In this document: in pieces, positions 43,988 through 54,848 of the stretch | Position numbering within the stretch: position 1 is the first letter of the stretch | Layout: each line of letters starts with the position of its first letter | DNA from: Rhyacophila brunnea | Lineage: Eukaryota > Arthropoda > Insecta > Trichoptera > Rhyacophilidae | DNA: 64,000 bases | Reading direction: 5' to 3' | Assembly: GCA_022495005.1 (NCBI GenBank) | Contig: JAGYXB010000371.1 | Span: 114,211 to 178,210 of the forward strand | Notes under the pieces: model-generated | Told to the model about the DNA's origin: nothing | Database searches by the model: none | Seen by the model: only the letters and a program-made list of their open reading frames with translations | Translations under genes and position numbers: made by a program

Positions 43988-44888
43988 ACTTGTACGTATG
44001 CAGTTCGCCGTGTCACACTTCACCGTAAAATGTTGTATCGGAAATATATGGCCGTATATTAAAGACCGTCCAACCTCTTTGGGTCGTATAGTACCGACAT
44101 AAAACTCATGTCTAAATAAAACACGGTTCTTGTTAGTTTACTACAGGAAGCCAGCAGCAAACACATTTTGAAAATAAGCTGGTATATTGGATTATCCAGT
44201 ATGGATTATTTGTTAAGGCTTATACCTCAGTTGAGGCATGGTCTAAAAAGATCGTGACTACCTAGGCGATGCGCGGATTGTGCAAATGACGTGAGCCGAA
44301 CGAAATATAATTTGTCATAAAAATTCAACATGCGTCCATTTAATGTTCTGTTTATTGTTCTATTAGTAACAATAATAATATAATCATTGACATGTTTTCT
44401 TTTTTAAGTAAATGGGTAACGTTTTTTAGTCATCTTTACACGATTCAAGAATTAATACCCCCGTCGCCATCACGAATCAAATTGACGTGTTCACAGCTCG
44501 AAGTTCCTTCTCCGAATGCCAGCGAGTCCAAAATTTCGTCGCGCCTATAGTTGAGAATTATTTGCCGTTTCACTTATGTATCGTCTTAAAGACCGTCCAA
44601 CCTCTTTGGGTCGTATAGTACCGACATAAAACTCATGTCTAAATAAAACACGGTTCTTGTCGGTTTACACTTTACAGGAAGTCAGTAGCAAACATATTTT
44701 GAAAATTCCCGATATAATGGATTATTTGTTAGGTTAGGTTTGGTTTTATTCTTTAATTCATGAATTTTGCCAAAATCAGCTATGAACATTGAATCTAATA
44801 AAATTGGATACCGTATAGTATACGGTGATCTCTTTCCGATAGAAAGCTCACGGTGAACTGTGCCATGGTGAAATGTTTTACTACAGTT
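43988..44888 (+). mobile_element. Family F element, copy b, with internal tandem duplication and nested E element
   Basis: It begins TTGTACGTATGCAGTTCGCC and ends GAACTGTGCCATGGTGAAATG, whose reverse resembles the start, as in copy c. A segment of about 150 bp (TTAAAGACCGTCCAACC to GGATTATTTG) is present twice, at 44059-44212 and 44586-44726, with the E element at 44217-44585 exactly between them at a TTAA. A TTAGGTTAGG string follows the second unit. Confidence 0.7.
44217..44585 (-). mobile_element. Family E TTAA-type element, copy 3
   Basis: TTAA is present on both sides (44213-44216 and 44586-44589). Inside them the left end GGCTTATACCTCAGTTGAGG and the reversed right end GACGATACATAAGTGAAACGG form a weak inverted repeat. 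It sits at the junction of the duplicated F segment. Confidence 0.85.
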
Positions 44889-45425
44889 TACTTGTAGTTA
44901 CCTAACCAAGTCAAGTTAACTACTAAGTATGGTTAAGTCGTTAAGCCTCGCATACAGTGACTAAGCTTCTTTCATAAAGACTTTTTCATTCACAAAAATT
45001 GTATTCTGAGAAAAAAGACTAATGTCGTATTCAAATAATATGCATATCCTGTTTAGTGAGAACGTTGAACCCGAAGAATCCAGACTCCAGACAGTTAGTT
45101 GACTAACTTGTGCACCATGTCCTATAACTAATTGGATGGATTAATAATAATTAGTGGGCGATTTATTTCTTCCTCTTCTCTTTGCGGTGCCGTCTCTCAC
45201 CGAAGAATGATGACAGTATTGGATTAATTACGTTTCTCTCTCCTGTGGCAAGTTTTAACGTAATTATCAGGAATTTATTAGGTGCGCAAGAATTCTACTT
45301 GATGTTGAATTAATATCTTTATTCTTTAGGAAAATATTTTAGTTTAATTGTGAAAAATATCACTATTATGTAGGTAGTTACTATTTACCTGGCGAGGCAT
45401 GTCTGCGCATCTCTTCTATACATAA

Positions 45426-45530
45426 TGCCGGGTCCACACTGGCAACCTCGTTAAATTTTACGATAAGTATGATAATTATCGTAAAATTTAACGAGGTTGC
45501 CGGCGACATGTTCCCAATGTGGGCCCGGCA
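45426..45530. mobile_element. Family M palindromic MITE, short copy, TAA-flanked
   Basis: TGCCGGGTCCACACTGGC starts it and GTGGGCCCGGCA ends it. TAA is present at 45423-45425 and 45531-45533. The centre, CGATAAGTATGATAATTATCG, is shared with the 40331 copy. Confidence 0.8.
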
Positions 45531-45571
45531 TAAGACTACTTTCGGCCGCTAAAACAGCTATCTAGGGTAGG

Positions 45572-45758
45572 AAAGTATCAAAATATTAGCACTTATTGTA
45601 ACAATTACAATACGTTAGTTGTAATTGTTACAATAAGTGCTATCTTTTAACAGCACCTCTCTTGGCTATGATAAATTTCAAAGCGAGATGGTCAGTTGTT
45701 ACTGTTTAGACGGCTAACTTAGTGTAATTGCTACAATAAGTGTTAATATTTCGATACT
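45572..45758. mobile_element. Fold-back repeat with a perfect 23-bp hairpin and a third arm
   Basis: AGCACTTATTGTAACAATTACAA (45588-45610, quoted by its ends) is followed after eight bases by its exact reverse complement (45619-45641). A third, imperfect arm at 45721-45758 (GTGTAATTGCTACAATAAGTG) pairs with the first and extends to ATATTTCGATACT, the reverse of AGTATCAAAATAT at 45575. This is a fold-back element with a duplicated inner arm. Confidence 0.65.
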
Positions 45759-46669
45759 CACTACGATACTACGAAAGCAGTGTTCTGCAAGAATTCGATG
45801 ACGCTTGCGAAAAAATATGAATAACATGTAACTTCTAGTAGTAATAGTTCATATTTGGTTACTTACTACTGTCGCCGTCATACAGTGTAGGTAGACAAGT
45901 CATGCATTGCTTACGGGTGCAAAATTTATAAGGAATGTCAAAATAACTAAGGAATGCGTATAATTGAAAGTTCCGCGGAGATGACAAAATTATCGCCTGC
46001 GTCGCTTACTGCCTATGGTGGTTTATATCATAATTATTAAGAATTTATTTATATGTATCCATTTAAAATAGCTACCACGCATAGATAATATAAAAAAAGT
46101 AGTTAGGAATAAAATAATATATTAAAGTAAGGGAAAATCTGTTTAAATGTGGTAATTTGCCTCGGTATTTATGTCACTGTAATATGTGTCAGTCAGATAG
46201 TCAATTAGAAAATAGTTAGGTCAATTTTACAAATTAATGCCTAAACTGTTCCGCCAAGCAGAAAAAATTGACAATCACTGGACTAGGCTGTTATATATCG
46301 CTTTCCGTAAAAAATCCACTGGCGATGAATAATAGTAAACAAAATTCAATTGAAGATTAATTTAAATAGGTAGACTCCTACTTACCTCGGCAAAATATTG
46401 TCATACAATTTTCATCTATATGAATAAATGAAGTAGGTACTTCACATCCTGCCTACCTGCTGAATAAATAGACAATTTATTTGAAACATTACACATTTTT
46501 GTCGATTCTGATAGCTTGGTATTTGCATTTATGAAATATACCACAAGTATAGTGTCGGGCTTTTGTGACGTGGATTGCACTGACAAATTGTAAAGCCCCG
46601 ACGATAAAAAAAAATCAATAAAAAATATAAATCCCAATTCCCAACCTACCTACTAAAAATATCAACGTA
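45759..46669. other. AT-rich stretch, nothing recognised
   Basis: No coding or repeat signal was identified on either strand. Confidence 0.35.
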
Positions 46670-46689
46670 TGTATTTCATAGAAAAGCAT

Positions 46690-46873
46690 ATTTTTCATAA
46701 GAATATTTTTTATCGATCATGGCTTGGCTTAGGCGGGTTTATTTAAATTTAAAAAGGTAACCAGCACAATCTGCAAATTGTATTCTTATTTCAATGAAAA
46801 CACAAACACTAACAAAACTTAGTGTGCATTATTTATGTCGAATCTTAACCGCATACCTCGACCCTCGCCACTA
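46690..46873 (+). mobile_element. Family B hAT-like element, right-half fragment
   Basis: It starts within the B consensus (TTTTTATCGATCATGGCTTGG) and continues to the right end CGACCCTCGCCACTA. The left half is absent. The TA-flanked element at 46881 begins seven bases further on. Confidence 0.65.
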
Positions 46874-46880
46874 ATATATA

Positions 46881-47424
46881 TGAGGCGTCTAATTACAAAA
46901 AGCGACAAGTCCACAATTCAATATTTTCGGGAAATAACGTTTTTATGTTTTAAGCTTCAATTATTTGTTTTAACGTGAGATTATTTTTTCCGTTGTATTC
47001 TTTGTCAAAATTAGAACCGAATGGCAATATGTTTCAGCCGGTAAACTCTTAAATGTAATAAATATAGGCATTATAAAATTGGAAGTAGCGCTATTTGTAC
47101 CTCACTTTTTAATTTACTCCGCATAAGACACATATTTCCGTGGCACTGTCATGAGTTTACCAGATGCAGACAGCATGGGAGACGCCCTTATCGGTTGATT
47201 TAAACACGCGCGAAATCAACCAAGCTTTAAATAATATGAAACACGGACTTGGCGCTTTTTGTAATACATTGAGACTTAAAATAGTTTTTTTCGTTGGGTT
47301 ATGTCGCGTTTTGGAATTTATAGACCAATACATAGTATGTAAAATTATACAAAGAATACGTGCGTATTTTTTTCTCGGTTTTGACCAAATGTGGACTTAT
47401 CGCTTTTTGGAATTAGACGCCTCA
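46881..47424. mobile_element. TA-flanked element with ~40-bp inverted repeats (Tc1/mariner-type)
   Basis: The left end TGAGGCGTCTAATTACAAAA and the reversed right end TGAGGCGTCTAATTCCAAAA continue to AAGTCCACA with very few mismatches. TA flanks both sides (46879-46880 and 47425-47426). A 97-codon plus-strand frame (47164-47457) overlaps the right arm and runs out of the element, so it is not a transposase. The AAGTCCACA inner motif is shared with 54849-55089. Confidence 0.75.
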
Positions 47425-47564
47425 TATGCTTGGTGCGGTCCAATTTTGAGTACCTAATCACCGTTCTGGAACTGTACTGTAGTAAATCGAAAATATGCAG
47501 TTTTTAGTTAACTATACAACTTTTATCACTATTCAATTCTCTATCCAACGTTAATATTCCATGA

Positions 47565-47670
47565 ATTAACAGAACATGATACAACAGAATATTATAAAAC
47601 AAATCATGAAGAAACAGAATGGTGACAAAATAGAACAGTGAAAAAACAGAACAGCGATAAATAGAACTAT
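47565..47670 (+). repeat. Degenerate AACAGAA tandem repeat
   Basis: AACAGAAC or AATAGAAC words recur six to seven times at irregular 14- to 18-base spacing, separated by A-rich GTGA-containing spacers. It looks like a decayed minisatellite with no coding content. Confidence 0.5.
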
Positions 47671-48894
47671 ATAACCTTTCAGAAAAAAATATAGCATTTA
47701 ATATTGAAATCGTACTTATTTTGAAATTATGCAGTTTGCAGTCTGCAGTTTAACTTTACTGTGTCCCACGACATATTAATATCAACTTGATAATACACTT
47801 ACGTATTCACACAATTGTCTAACGTCAGTTCTACCAGTGTGGATTCTGGGATCTTTAGTTTTATTTCAACAAATCATCTCTACCTACATCGAATATAATA
47901 TTCACGGTTTTATTGATTGGTATTATAGTGAAACTAAAACCTTTATACTTAGTTATATTATTTAATTATCTCAAAACAATGATTTTCACAATATACCTAC
48001 CATTACAATCTGGTATCAGGACGCCGAATTAATATATTGTGAAATGATGACCTTTCTGGTGAGATTTTTATAATATTATATTATAAATTGTGCATTATCA
48101 GACATGCGGTACTAGCACTAAATAAAAATGTCACATTAAAAATTCATGAGGACAGAAATGGGCGAATACGTCGGGGGTTAAACTGGCTGGCGCACGAGTT
48201 ATTTTTAAACGTATGGATATATTTCATACTTTCGAGTTTTGAATAATGAACACAGCATGTAGGACGGTTCGGTGTTTTTGTCTTACTCATGTGAAACATA
48301 ATGAAAATTGCCCTTTTTAAATGATGTTTAGATTTTGACAGCATCGTGATAGCGAAGTTATTTGTCAATTTGTTACATTTATTTGAACAGTTAAAAATTA
48401 GGTGCTGATATTTAAAAAACATATTACGAACCATGTCCTTACTTTTTCGTACAAGGTAGTTCAAAGGGATAATTAATTAAAGTTATTTACATTAGTATTT
48501 GCATTTACGTGTAAGATATTTAAAAAAAAATGCTCGATTACCTATAGTTTTAATCGAAGTCTGGAGTGAGATGTTCCTCTATCTAAGTATTTCTTTAATT
48601 TTCAGACCAATTTTCTATAATTTTAATTTTCTTGTGTTATTTTGTTGTTTAGTATTTTATTGATGTGTTTGGAGACCAATTTTGTGATTATGCTGTCTAC
48701 GCAGAGCTCCGGGAGCCCATCGTTTCTTTACTAATATTGGGCAGTCGTTGATGACATGCCATACTGTTTGAGATGTGTCGCCGTCACATGGACAGTAGGT
48801 AGTCATCGTAAGTCAATTACAATCTGTTTAGATATGCTCTGAGGATTAAACATACATGTATTACTACATACTTACATATATTACTTGTACGAGG
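47671..48894. other. Mostly unannotated stretch with a SINE fragment
   Basis: Positions 48418-48466 (CCATGTCCTTACTTTTTCGT) match the body of SINE family 2 at 34190-34230. A 106-codon minus-strand frame (48144-48464) overlaps that fragment and is not recognisable. Nothing else was seen. Confidence 0.4.
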
Positions 48895-49318
48895 TATAAA
48901 TGAGAACTCTGCCATTCTGGGCAGTGTTGACCTGTGTGTCCCTGATAACTATCTTAGAAATAGAGAACATCAGTTGTTTATTCTCCCAAGGTGCAGAACC
49001 AACCTGCCAGTGGTAGTGCCAATTGGGAGGGTGATAACTATGTTCAACGAAATTGCTTCGGGTGTTGATATATTCCACCTACGTGAGGATGAGTATAGGT
49101 GGACGTTATTTTATAATTTTTTAAATAGGGTCTGCTTAACTCATCCGGTGTATTTCCATGTACCTATATAATTAATATTTTTGTATGTACATATTTCTAC
49201 TGTTTAATAACATACTATCTATCTCTTTTTTTTTATGCCGTGTTGTGAACGTCTTAAACTTATAATTTGTAATGTCCACAGTATGTAAAAATAAATAAAT
49301 TGAATTGAATTGAATATT
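48895..49318 (+). mobile_element. LINE family X, 3' end with ORF2 C-terminus and tail
   Basis: The frame after CTCCCAAG encodes LFILPRCRTNLPVVVPIGRV, then TMFNEIASGVDIFHLREDEY, fitting the F..PR.RT....SP..R....N consensus at the end of CR1/Jockey-like ORF2 proteins. The 3'UTR ends in AAATAAATAAATTGAATTGA, a short pentameric tail repeat. Copies at 53245-53655 (-) and 10142-10720 (+, interrupted). The frame is broken upstream. Confidence 0.7.
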
Positions 49319-50097
49319 TATGTGTGAAAAGGGATTCAAATAAGTAAGAAGTTTGCATGAAATGATAGACACACTTAGTGCAGTATATTATTATGTCGTG
49401 GAATCTTTAAAATGTTTATTATTTCCATAACAACCGAATAGAAATATTTTGATTATTTTGTCTTTACCTGTAATCGCGGGTAATTCTTTGATTTTGCATA
49501 ATAAATTACAGTGGATGCAGAACAACGTTCACCCTTTCTGAATCATTGCACACGTGCACTATTTCGCATCCACGTGCAACCGAACGCGGCGTGTGCATTC
49601 CTAATGCAATTACTGCACCCTCATCCTTCTGGACCTAAATAATCATTTGTAAGGGTGCACCATGTATAGGGTGTTTGTTGGTGCAATTCATTTTATTGCT
49701 TTTATTAGGTTTATCACAATATAAAAAGCAAATAAACAGTATATCTATCTCAGTTATAGATACATTGCACATGTTCAAACTTTTCCAGCTATGTACTGCC
49801 CTTTATAATTACGTATTATTTTAAAAGGACGAAGTGTGTGCTAAATAAAATGACACCGCAGTTTTACAACGCAATGCAGAACCATACTTCCCTCCTAAAG
49901 ATAGGCAAAGGAATTCATACATAATAATACGTCTTATAGCAAGTAGTAGATCTATGCAAAAAAGGCGGTAGACCAGAATACAACTACATATTTGTAATAC
50001 GGTCAATACACGTTTAGCTAGGTCGAGCTAAATTAGCAACTCTGGATTTGTGTTTAATGCTAAGTGTTTCTTAGAATCGAGACGGTTCTGCATCGCT
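49319..50097. other. Unannotated stretch
   Basis: No gene or repeat was recognised. Positions 49500-49690 repeatedly contain GTGCA and TGCAC words without a clear unit. Confidence 0.3.
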
Positions 50098-50190
50098 CTC
50101 TTTAGTCTGTCCTAAAGTTAAGTCTATCAGAATCATTTCATAAAAATATTCTTTTGGAATAAACAGATAAATAACGATAAAAGTAACGAA
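50098..50190 (+). repeat. Short dispersed repeat, partner of 21532-21615
   Basis: TCCTAAAGTTAAGTCTATCAG and GGAATAAACAGATAAATAA-type words are in the same order and spacing as at 21532-21615. Not classified. Confidence 0.4.
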
Positions 50191-50489
50191 AATAAACTCT
50201 ATTTGCATTGTAGTAAAGGGCCAATTTCCAAATTGTGTTAATTTATATCCGTCTTCATTAGTGTTTTTTTTAAATGCAGATGTTCATCTTATAAACATAT
50301 TATACTGTTGTATGTCCTCCAAACTGAACCCTACTTACATTACAATAAGGAAGAATTATTATGTCTAGGTGGAGAAGCCGAATTTGCATACATAACTATT
50401 AGAGAGACGCATTTTTTGTGATCTATCTATCTTCTTGAGACGATAGTAGGTACGAGTATATACGAAAAGTCACTGTGCCAGGTTGTTGG

Positions 50490-50650
50490 GTTGGTGCAGT
50501 GCTTATGGCTTCTACTCTTCACCTCAAAAAGAAAGAAAAAAAGACAACAACCACTAAAAACAGATATAAAACAGAAATGCCCAACCGCGATTCGAACTCA
50601 GGCTAGAATATTCTACTGTCTTGCCAGTTCAGCGTTTTGACGAAGGGACT
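50490..50650 (-). mobile_element. SINE family 3, tRNA-like head
   Basis: In reverse, ACTGGCAAGACAGTAGAATA is A-box-like and GAGTTCGAATCGCGG is a good B box, about 30 bases apart. A body with repeated TTTCTTTCTTTTTGAGG and GCACTGCACCAACCCAAC follows. It has no second copy in the window, so the family is inferred from structure. Confidence 0.5.
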
Positions 50651-51022
50651 CATTCGCATCGAATCCAGCGCTAAAAATTGAATGAATATATTATTATATT
50701 GTAAATATGTCAGGCTTTTATACCTATAAGCTATATTTTGACATTGTGTGCGTGTTTTTTTTACTATACGTGTGTAATCGTTTGTATGTGTTGTATGCGT
50801 TAAATGTGCCAAAATAGATGAAGCCTTTGTTAAATTGTGCTATAGGTATACTCGTAGCTCGTATTAGTGAAATTACTACGTGCCGTCTGTTTGACCGAAT
50901 CGGCAATCAATTATTTATAATACATGCACACCTACAGACATGACTGTAGATGCAGATTATTAAGTTCAAGTTACATATTATTAAGGAAACTTTTTTAAGA
51001 ATGTACGCTTTAAATATTCGCC
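50651..51022. other. Unannotated stretch
   Basis: Nothing recognised. Confidence 0.3.
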
Positions 51023-51623
51023 CAGTGGCGAAGGGTGGAGGTAGGCTGTTAAGATCCGGCATAAATAGTGCACACTAGACTTTGTCAGTCATACCGTCAT
51101 ACGTATTTGTTTTCATTGTAATAAGACTACAATGTACAGATGGTGTTGGTTAGTTTTTAAAATTCAATTGAGCCCTGCGAAAACCAAGCCACAATAAAAA
51201 AATTGTCAAAAAATACTCATCTATCTATAAAACATCTAAAATTATTCAATTAAATCATACATAACTTTGAATATTTTATAGATAGAATAATATTTTTTAG
51301 TTACTATAATTAGGTTTAGGCAGGTCTCAATGAATTATAAAAGTGAATCAACAATATATTGTGTGATATGTATTTTTAATTCAACTAAAACAAATACTTA
51401 AGTATGAATGAAAAAGTGTGCACAATTTTTTCGCATAACCCAACGTATACCAAAACTATTATGGTTTGGTTTAGGCAGGGTTTAATTGATTTTTAAAAAC
51501 AAACCAATATCATCATGCAAATTGTAGTCTTAGTTCAATAAAAACATATACGTATGACTAACAAAGTTTAATGTGCACTTTATGTGGCGGATCTTAACAG
51601 CCTACCTTCACCTTTCGCTACTG
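51023..51623 (+). mobile_element. Family B hAT-like element, complete uninterrupted copy
   Basis: It begins CAGTGGCGAAGGGTGGAGG and ends ACCTTTCGCTACTG. It contains an intact GTCATACGTATTTG, the site where family C jumped into the copy at 42914. The interior palindrome and duplicated CCATCTGC/CATCATGC blocks are present. About 600 bp, no transposase frame. Confidence 0.8.
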
Positions 51624-52076
51624 TAATCTTCGCTATTGTTGGGTACCTATTGCGCGTTCTAATGCTTCGCCTATTAGTGTGAATGTTAATATCCCAATTT
51701 ATTTTACACATTAGTTCTGATGAGTCAGTTGCCCCGTTGCCTATCCATCTGCATTCTACGCGATGCGGAGGGTCCATTCTATAAACAGCGTTAATGTTAA
51801 TACAGCTCGACTCGGCGATGGGAAGGGGGGATCGGATCGGATCGTGTCTTCTTTGCCACGAAATAATAATATATTCCCAAAATAAACAAATACCTCGCGG
51901 GACTAATAAAATTGAATATCATACGGCTGTTCGTAATATAACCCCGTTTGTTTGTTTGCTGTAACCCTAGATTTAAATCCACTGCAGCGTCCCATCTCTA
52001 TAATATTGTGACGTCTGGTTTGTGTCAGTGGCGGGTGTTATTCCACTATATTATGAGGGTGGAAAGACGGGTTACG
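51624..52076. other. Unannotated stretch
   Basis: A short GC-rich run with GATCGGATCGGATCG lies at 51829-51843. Nothing else was recognised. Confidence 0.3.
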
Positions 52077-53240
52077 TGTAAATTGTACACTTATTACATT
52101 TCACCGTGAGCTGTATTACCGAAAAGAGATGTACCTACCTAATTTTATTTAAATCAGTTAAAGAACATTAATTTTATATTTGATAGATACAACTTAATAC
52201 TTACGAGCACCTACCAGTGGCGAAAGGTGACTTTTTGAAAAAGGTAGGCTGTGGGAGTAACCATGCTTGTCAGATATATTTGCGGGAAATACGAAGATAA
52301 CCCAATATTACTACTGATGAATAGGTACGCTAAAACGAAGAAATTTCAGAAGCTTAATTGGTTTGTTATAATTAGTTCATAAAAATAAGCAATTAGTTTC
52401 AATTACTTATGTATTTTCCTAAACATTTATAAACGTAACATACGCTCAAAATATATTACCTATCATCTATGAAAATATCCGTTGTTGTATATATTATGTT
52501 CCATAACAATTTATAATTTAACCCGTAAAACTAGACATTTTAAAATACTTCTATATTTAAAACACAGACTTAGGTAGGTACCATATCAGATATCTAAATT
52601 GTCTCATGAGTGAACTAATAAATAAATAAAAATCACGAGATAAATTATTTTATATTTTTAACAACAATCAATACATATTTATGTGATTGAATCCCATAGA
52701 AATTATTTTTAAATTATCTTCTTATTAATTATTTTGAATAAATGTGCTCTCGCGACGTAAGCGCTAACGAAACAGCTTGTACATTTGTATGCGGGACGCC
52801 AGACATTTTGAAATAATGAGAAAAAACTTCATATTGAAAAACCCGTCGATTCACGCGAAAATAATCCTATACAATATGTGAAGCGAAACGCGGTGTGTTC
52901 TATTTTTTTAAACTTTCGAGAGATGCCATAGGTGGTGCTTATTGAAATATAGGAAAAGATCGTAAAATTATGACAATTATACGATAGATGTCTTTGGGCA
53001 TATTGAATATATTATTATTTGTGATTATATAAATACGTCAACATGAAAATAAAAATTATTTTTCTTAAGAAGGTAGGCTTTAAATAATTGCCTAGTATGG
53101 AGTCTTCGCCACTGGCACCTACGGATATAATAAATATATAATAATTATGATTGTAGGAATCTCTAATTCACTTGGCTACCTATTTTCTTCTGTCTTTCCT
53201 TGTATTTCGGTGGTTTATTACATTTTTTGTAAGTGGTTTA
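52077..53240 (-). mobile_element. Family F element, copy d, carrying a family L element
   Basis: The left end ATTTCACCGTGAGCTGT matches copy a, as do GATAGATACAACTTAATAC and, after the L insert, TATTTTCTTCTGTCTTTCC. The insertion site of the small hAT in copy a is empty here (single CTTACGAG at 52200-52207). Confidence 0.65.
52215..53114 (+). mobile_element. Family L hAT-like element, 900 bp, perfect 8-bp duplication
   Basis: Ends are CAGTGGCGAAAGGTGAC and GGAGTCTTCGCCACTG. GCACCTAC flanks it exactly (52207-52214 and 53115-53122). F copy a has a single GCACCTAC at 4646-4653, the empty site. No transposase frame is present. Confidence 0.9.
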
Positions 53241-53244
53241 TAAT

Positions 53245-53655
53245 TATTAATATTCAAATTCAAACTTATTTATTTTACATATAATGAACATGACAAATTA
53301 TAAATTCAAAGCGTTCACGACATGCCAAGTAAGTGTTAACCATTTTCAAATAAAAATACAGAGTAAATAATACAATAATAAAATAAAAGTACATATAGTG
53401 AACTAGCTTGATACGTTGATAGACCCTATCTTAAAAACTTATAGGTAAAACAACGTCCACCTAAACTTACTCTCACCTTAGTGGAATATATCGATATCCG
53501 AAGTGATTTGATTAAACATAGTTATTTCCATCTCAATTGGCATTACTAATGGCATGTTAGATCTGCACCTTGGGAGAACAAACAACGGATGCCTCCAATT
53601 TCTAAAACATTTATCAGAGACACACAAGTCAATTCTACCAAGATATATTATCTAT
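53245..53655 (-). mobile_element. LINE family X, inverted 3'-end copy
   Basis: In reverse it carries CCAAGGTGCAGATCTAACATGCC, the CCAATTGAGATGG block and AGTAAGTTTAGGTGGACGTTG of the ORF2 end (compared in short words), then a 3'UTR and a TTTGAATTTGAATATT tail. It has stops and small deletions. Confidence 0.65.
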
Positions 53656-53682
53656 TCATGATATAGCTAATCGTGTACGGAA

Positions 53683-54134
53683 ATTTGTACGTATGCAGTT
53701 CGCCGTATCACACTTAGCCGTGAAATGTTGTATCGGAAATATATGGTCGTATATTAATCCTTTCTATGCCGCAATTAGTTAATTGATAGTAATTAACATA
53801 AGAATTGGTGTAATTAGGGCGTCCAAAGACGCTTTGGGCACTTAACCGGTTAAAGACCGTACAACCTCTTTGGGTCGTATAGTACTGAGATAAAATGCAT
53901 GTCTAAAACACGGTTTTGGTCGGCTTACAGGAAGCCAGCGGCAAACAAATTTTGAAAATTGCAGATTTATATTGGATTATTTGTTAGGTTAGGTTAGGTT
54001 TTAATTTTTGAATTCATGAATTCTGCCAAAATCGGTTATGAAAATGCTTCACGAACACCGCGTAATTTTTTCATCTCTTTCCGATAAGAAAACTCACGGC
54101 CAACTGTGCTACGGTGAAATGTAATGCGTACAAT
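53683..54134 (+). mobile_element. Family F element, copy c, with TTAA insertion and TTAGG run
   Basis: The left end TTGTACGTATGCAGTTCGCC and the reversed right end TTGTACGCATTACATTTCACC form an imperfect inverted repeat of about 50 bp that also shares GCCGTGA and ATCGG. A 92-bp insert sits at the internal TTAA. TTAGGTTAGGTTAGG is at about 53985-53999. Confidence 0.75.
53758..53849. mobile_element. 92-bp TTAA-flanked insertion inside family F copy c
   Basis: TTAA lies at 53754-53757 and 53850-53853. Copy b has TATATTAAAGACCG uninterrupted at 44055-44068, so this is an insertion. The ends are TCCTTTCTATGCCG and CACTTAACCGG; no clear inverted repeat is seen. The TTAA target suggests piggyBac-type mobilisation. 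Confidence 0.65.
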
Positions 54135-54848
54135 TTACATGTAACCATAGCTATTAGCTATTCTTTGTACACTTTTCTGCCTATTAATTACTATTATTGC
54201 TATATTATATTATTTTTATCTATGAAAACATTAATGGTTGCAACACTTTTGATTTTATCTATTTTTATATGTATGTATTTATAATCAATTTACTAGGTAC
54301 ATATTTGTTTTTGATGATGAAATAAATAAAACAATGGCAATGATTTGTTATCGCATAACATTCTTCTACAAAATATGTGATAGTAAGCATTAGGTGCGTT
54401 GATCTTCGTTGAGGTAGATAATAATTGAGATTAACTCCTCTTATGAATGCATTTAGCGCGCGCCCCTGCTTTCCATCAACCAGCTGTCGGATGGATTACT
54501 ACTTGGTTATGTTATGTTTTCATTCCTGTCCAATGGCCACCAGATTATTCTCGTTACATAAAAATGTCTACGTGAAATAATGTGACATGACACGATGTCA
54601 GAGATGCGTTGTATATTTTTTGTTTTTCATTCTTGTGATTGACAGTGATGAGCCGATGATTGTTGTCATCTCAAGTAATACATACAATTGATTATTCAAG
54701 GATATTGGATTTAATTTTTAGGCTGTCTGGCTCACAGTAAAAAAGGTGATAGTTTACTGTGTTTATTTGTTTATTTGCTTATTTAGAAAAAAATAGTATT
54801 ATGGCATTATAGCGATTGGCCAATGGTGGCATTGGAATACAGAATATA
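54135..54848. other. AT-rich stretch, nothing recognised
   Basis: No gene or repeat partner was found. Confidence 0.35.

Noticed and set aside
45588..45641. microRNA gene
   Set aside because: The perfect hairpin belongs to a larger fold-back repeat; true pre-miRNAs usually have mismatches and no third arm.
47164..47457. 97-codon frame as a mariner transposase
   Set aside because: It extends past the element's right end and lacks DDE-type motifs or a helix-turn-helix.
48144..48464. 106-codon minus-strand frame as a gene
   Set aside because: It overlaps a SINE fragment and has a noise-like composition.
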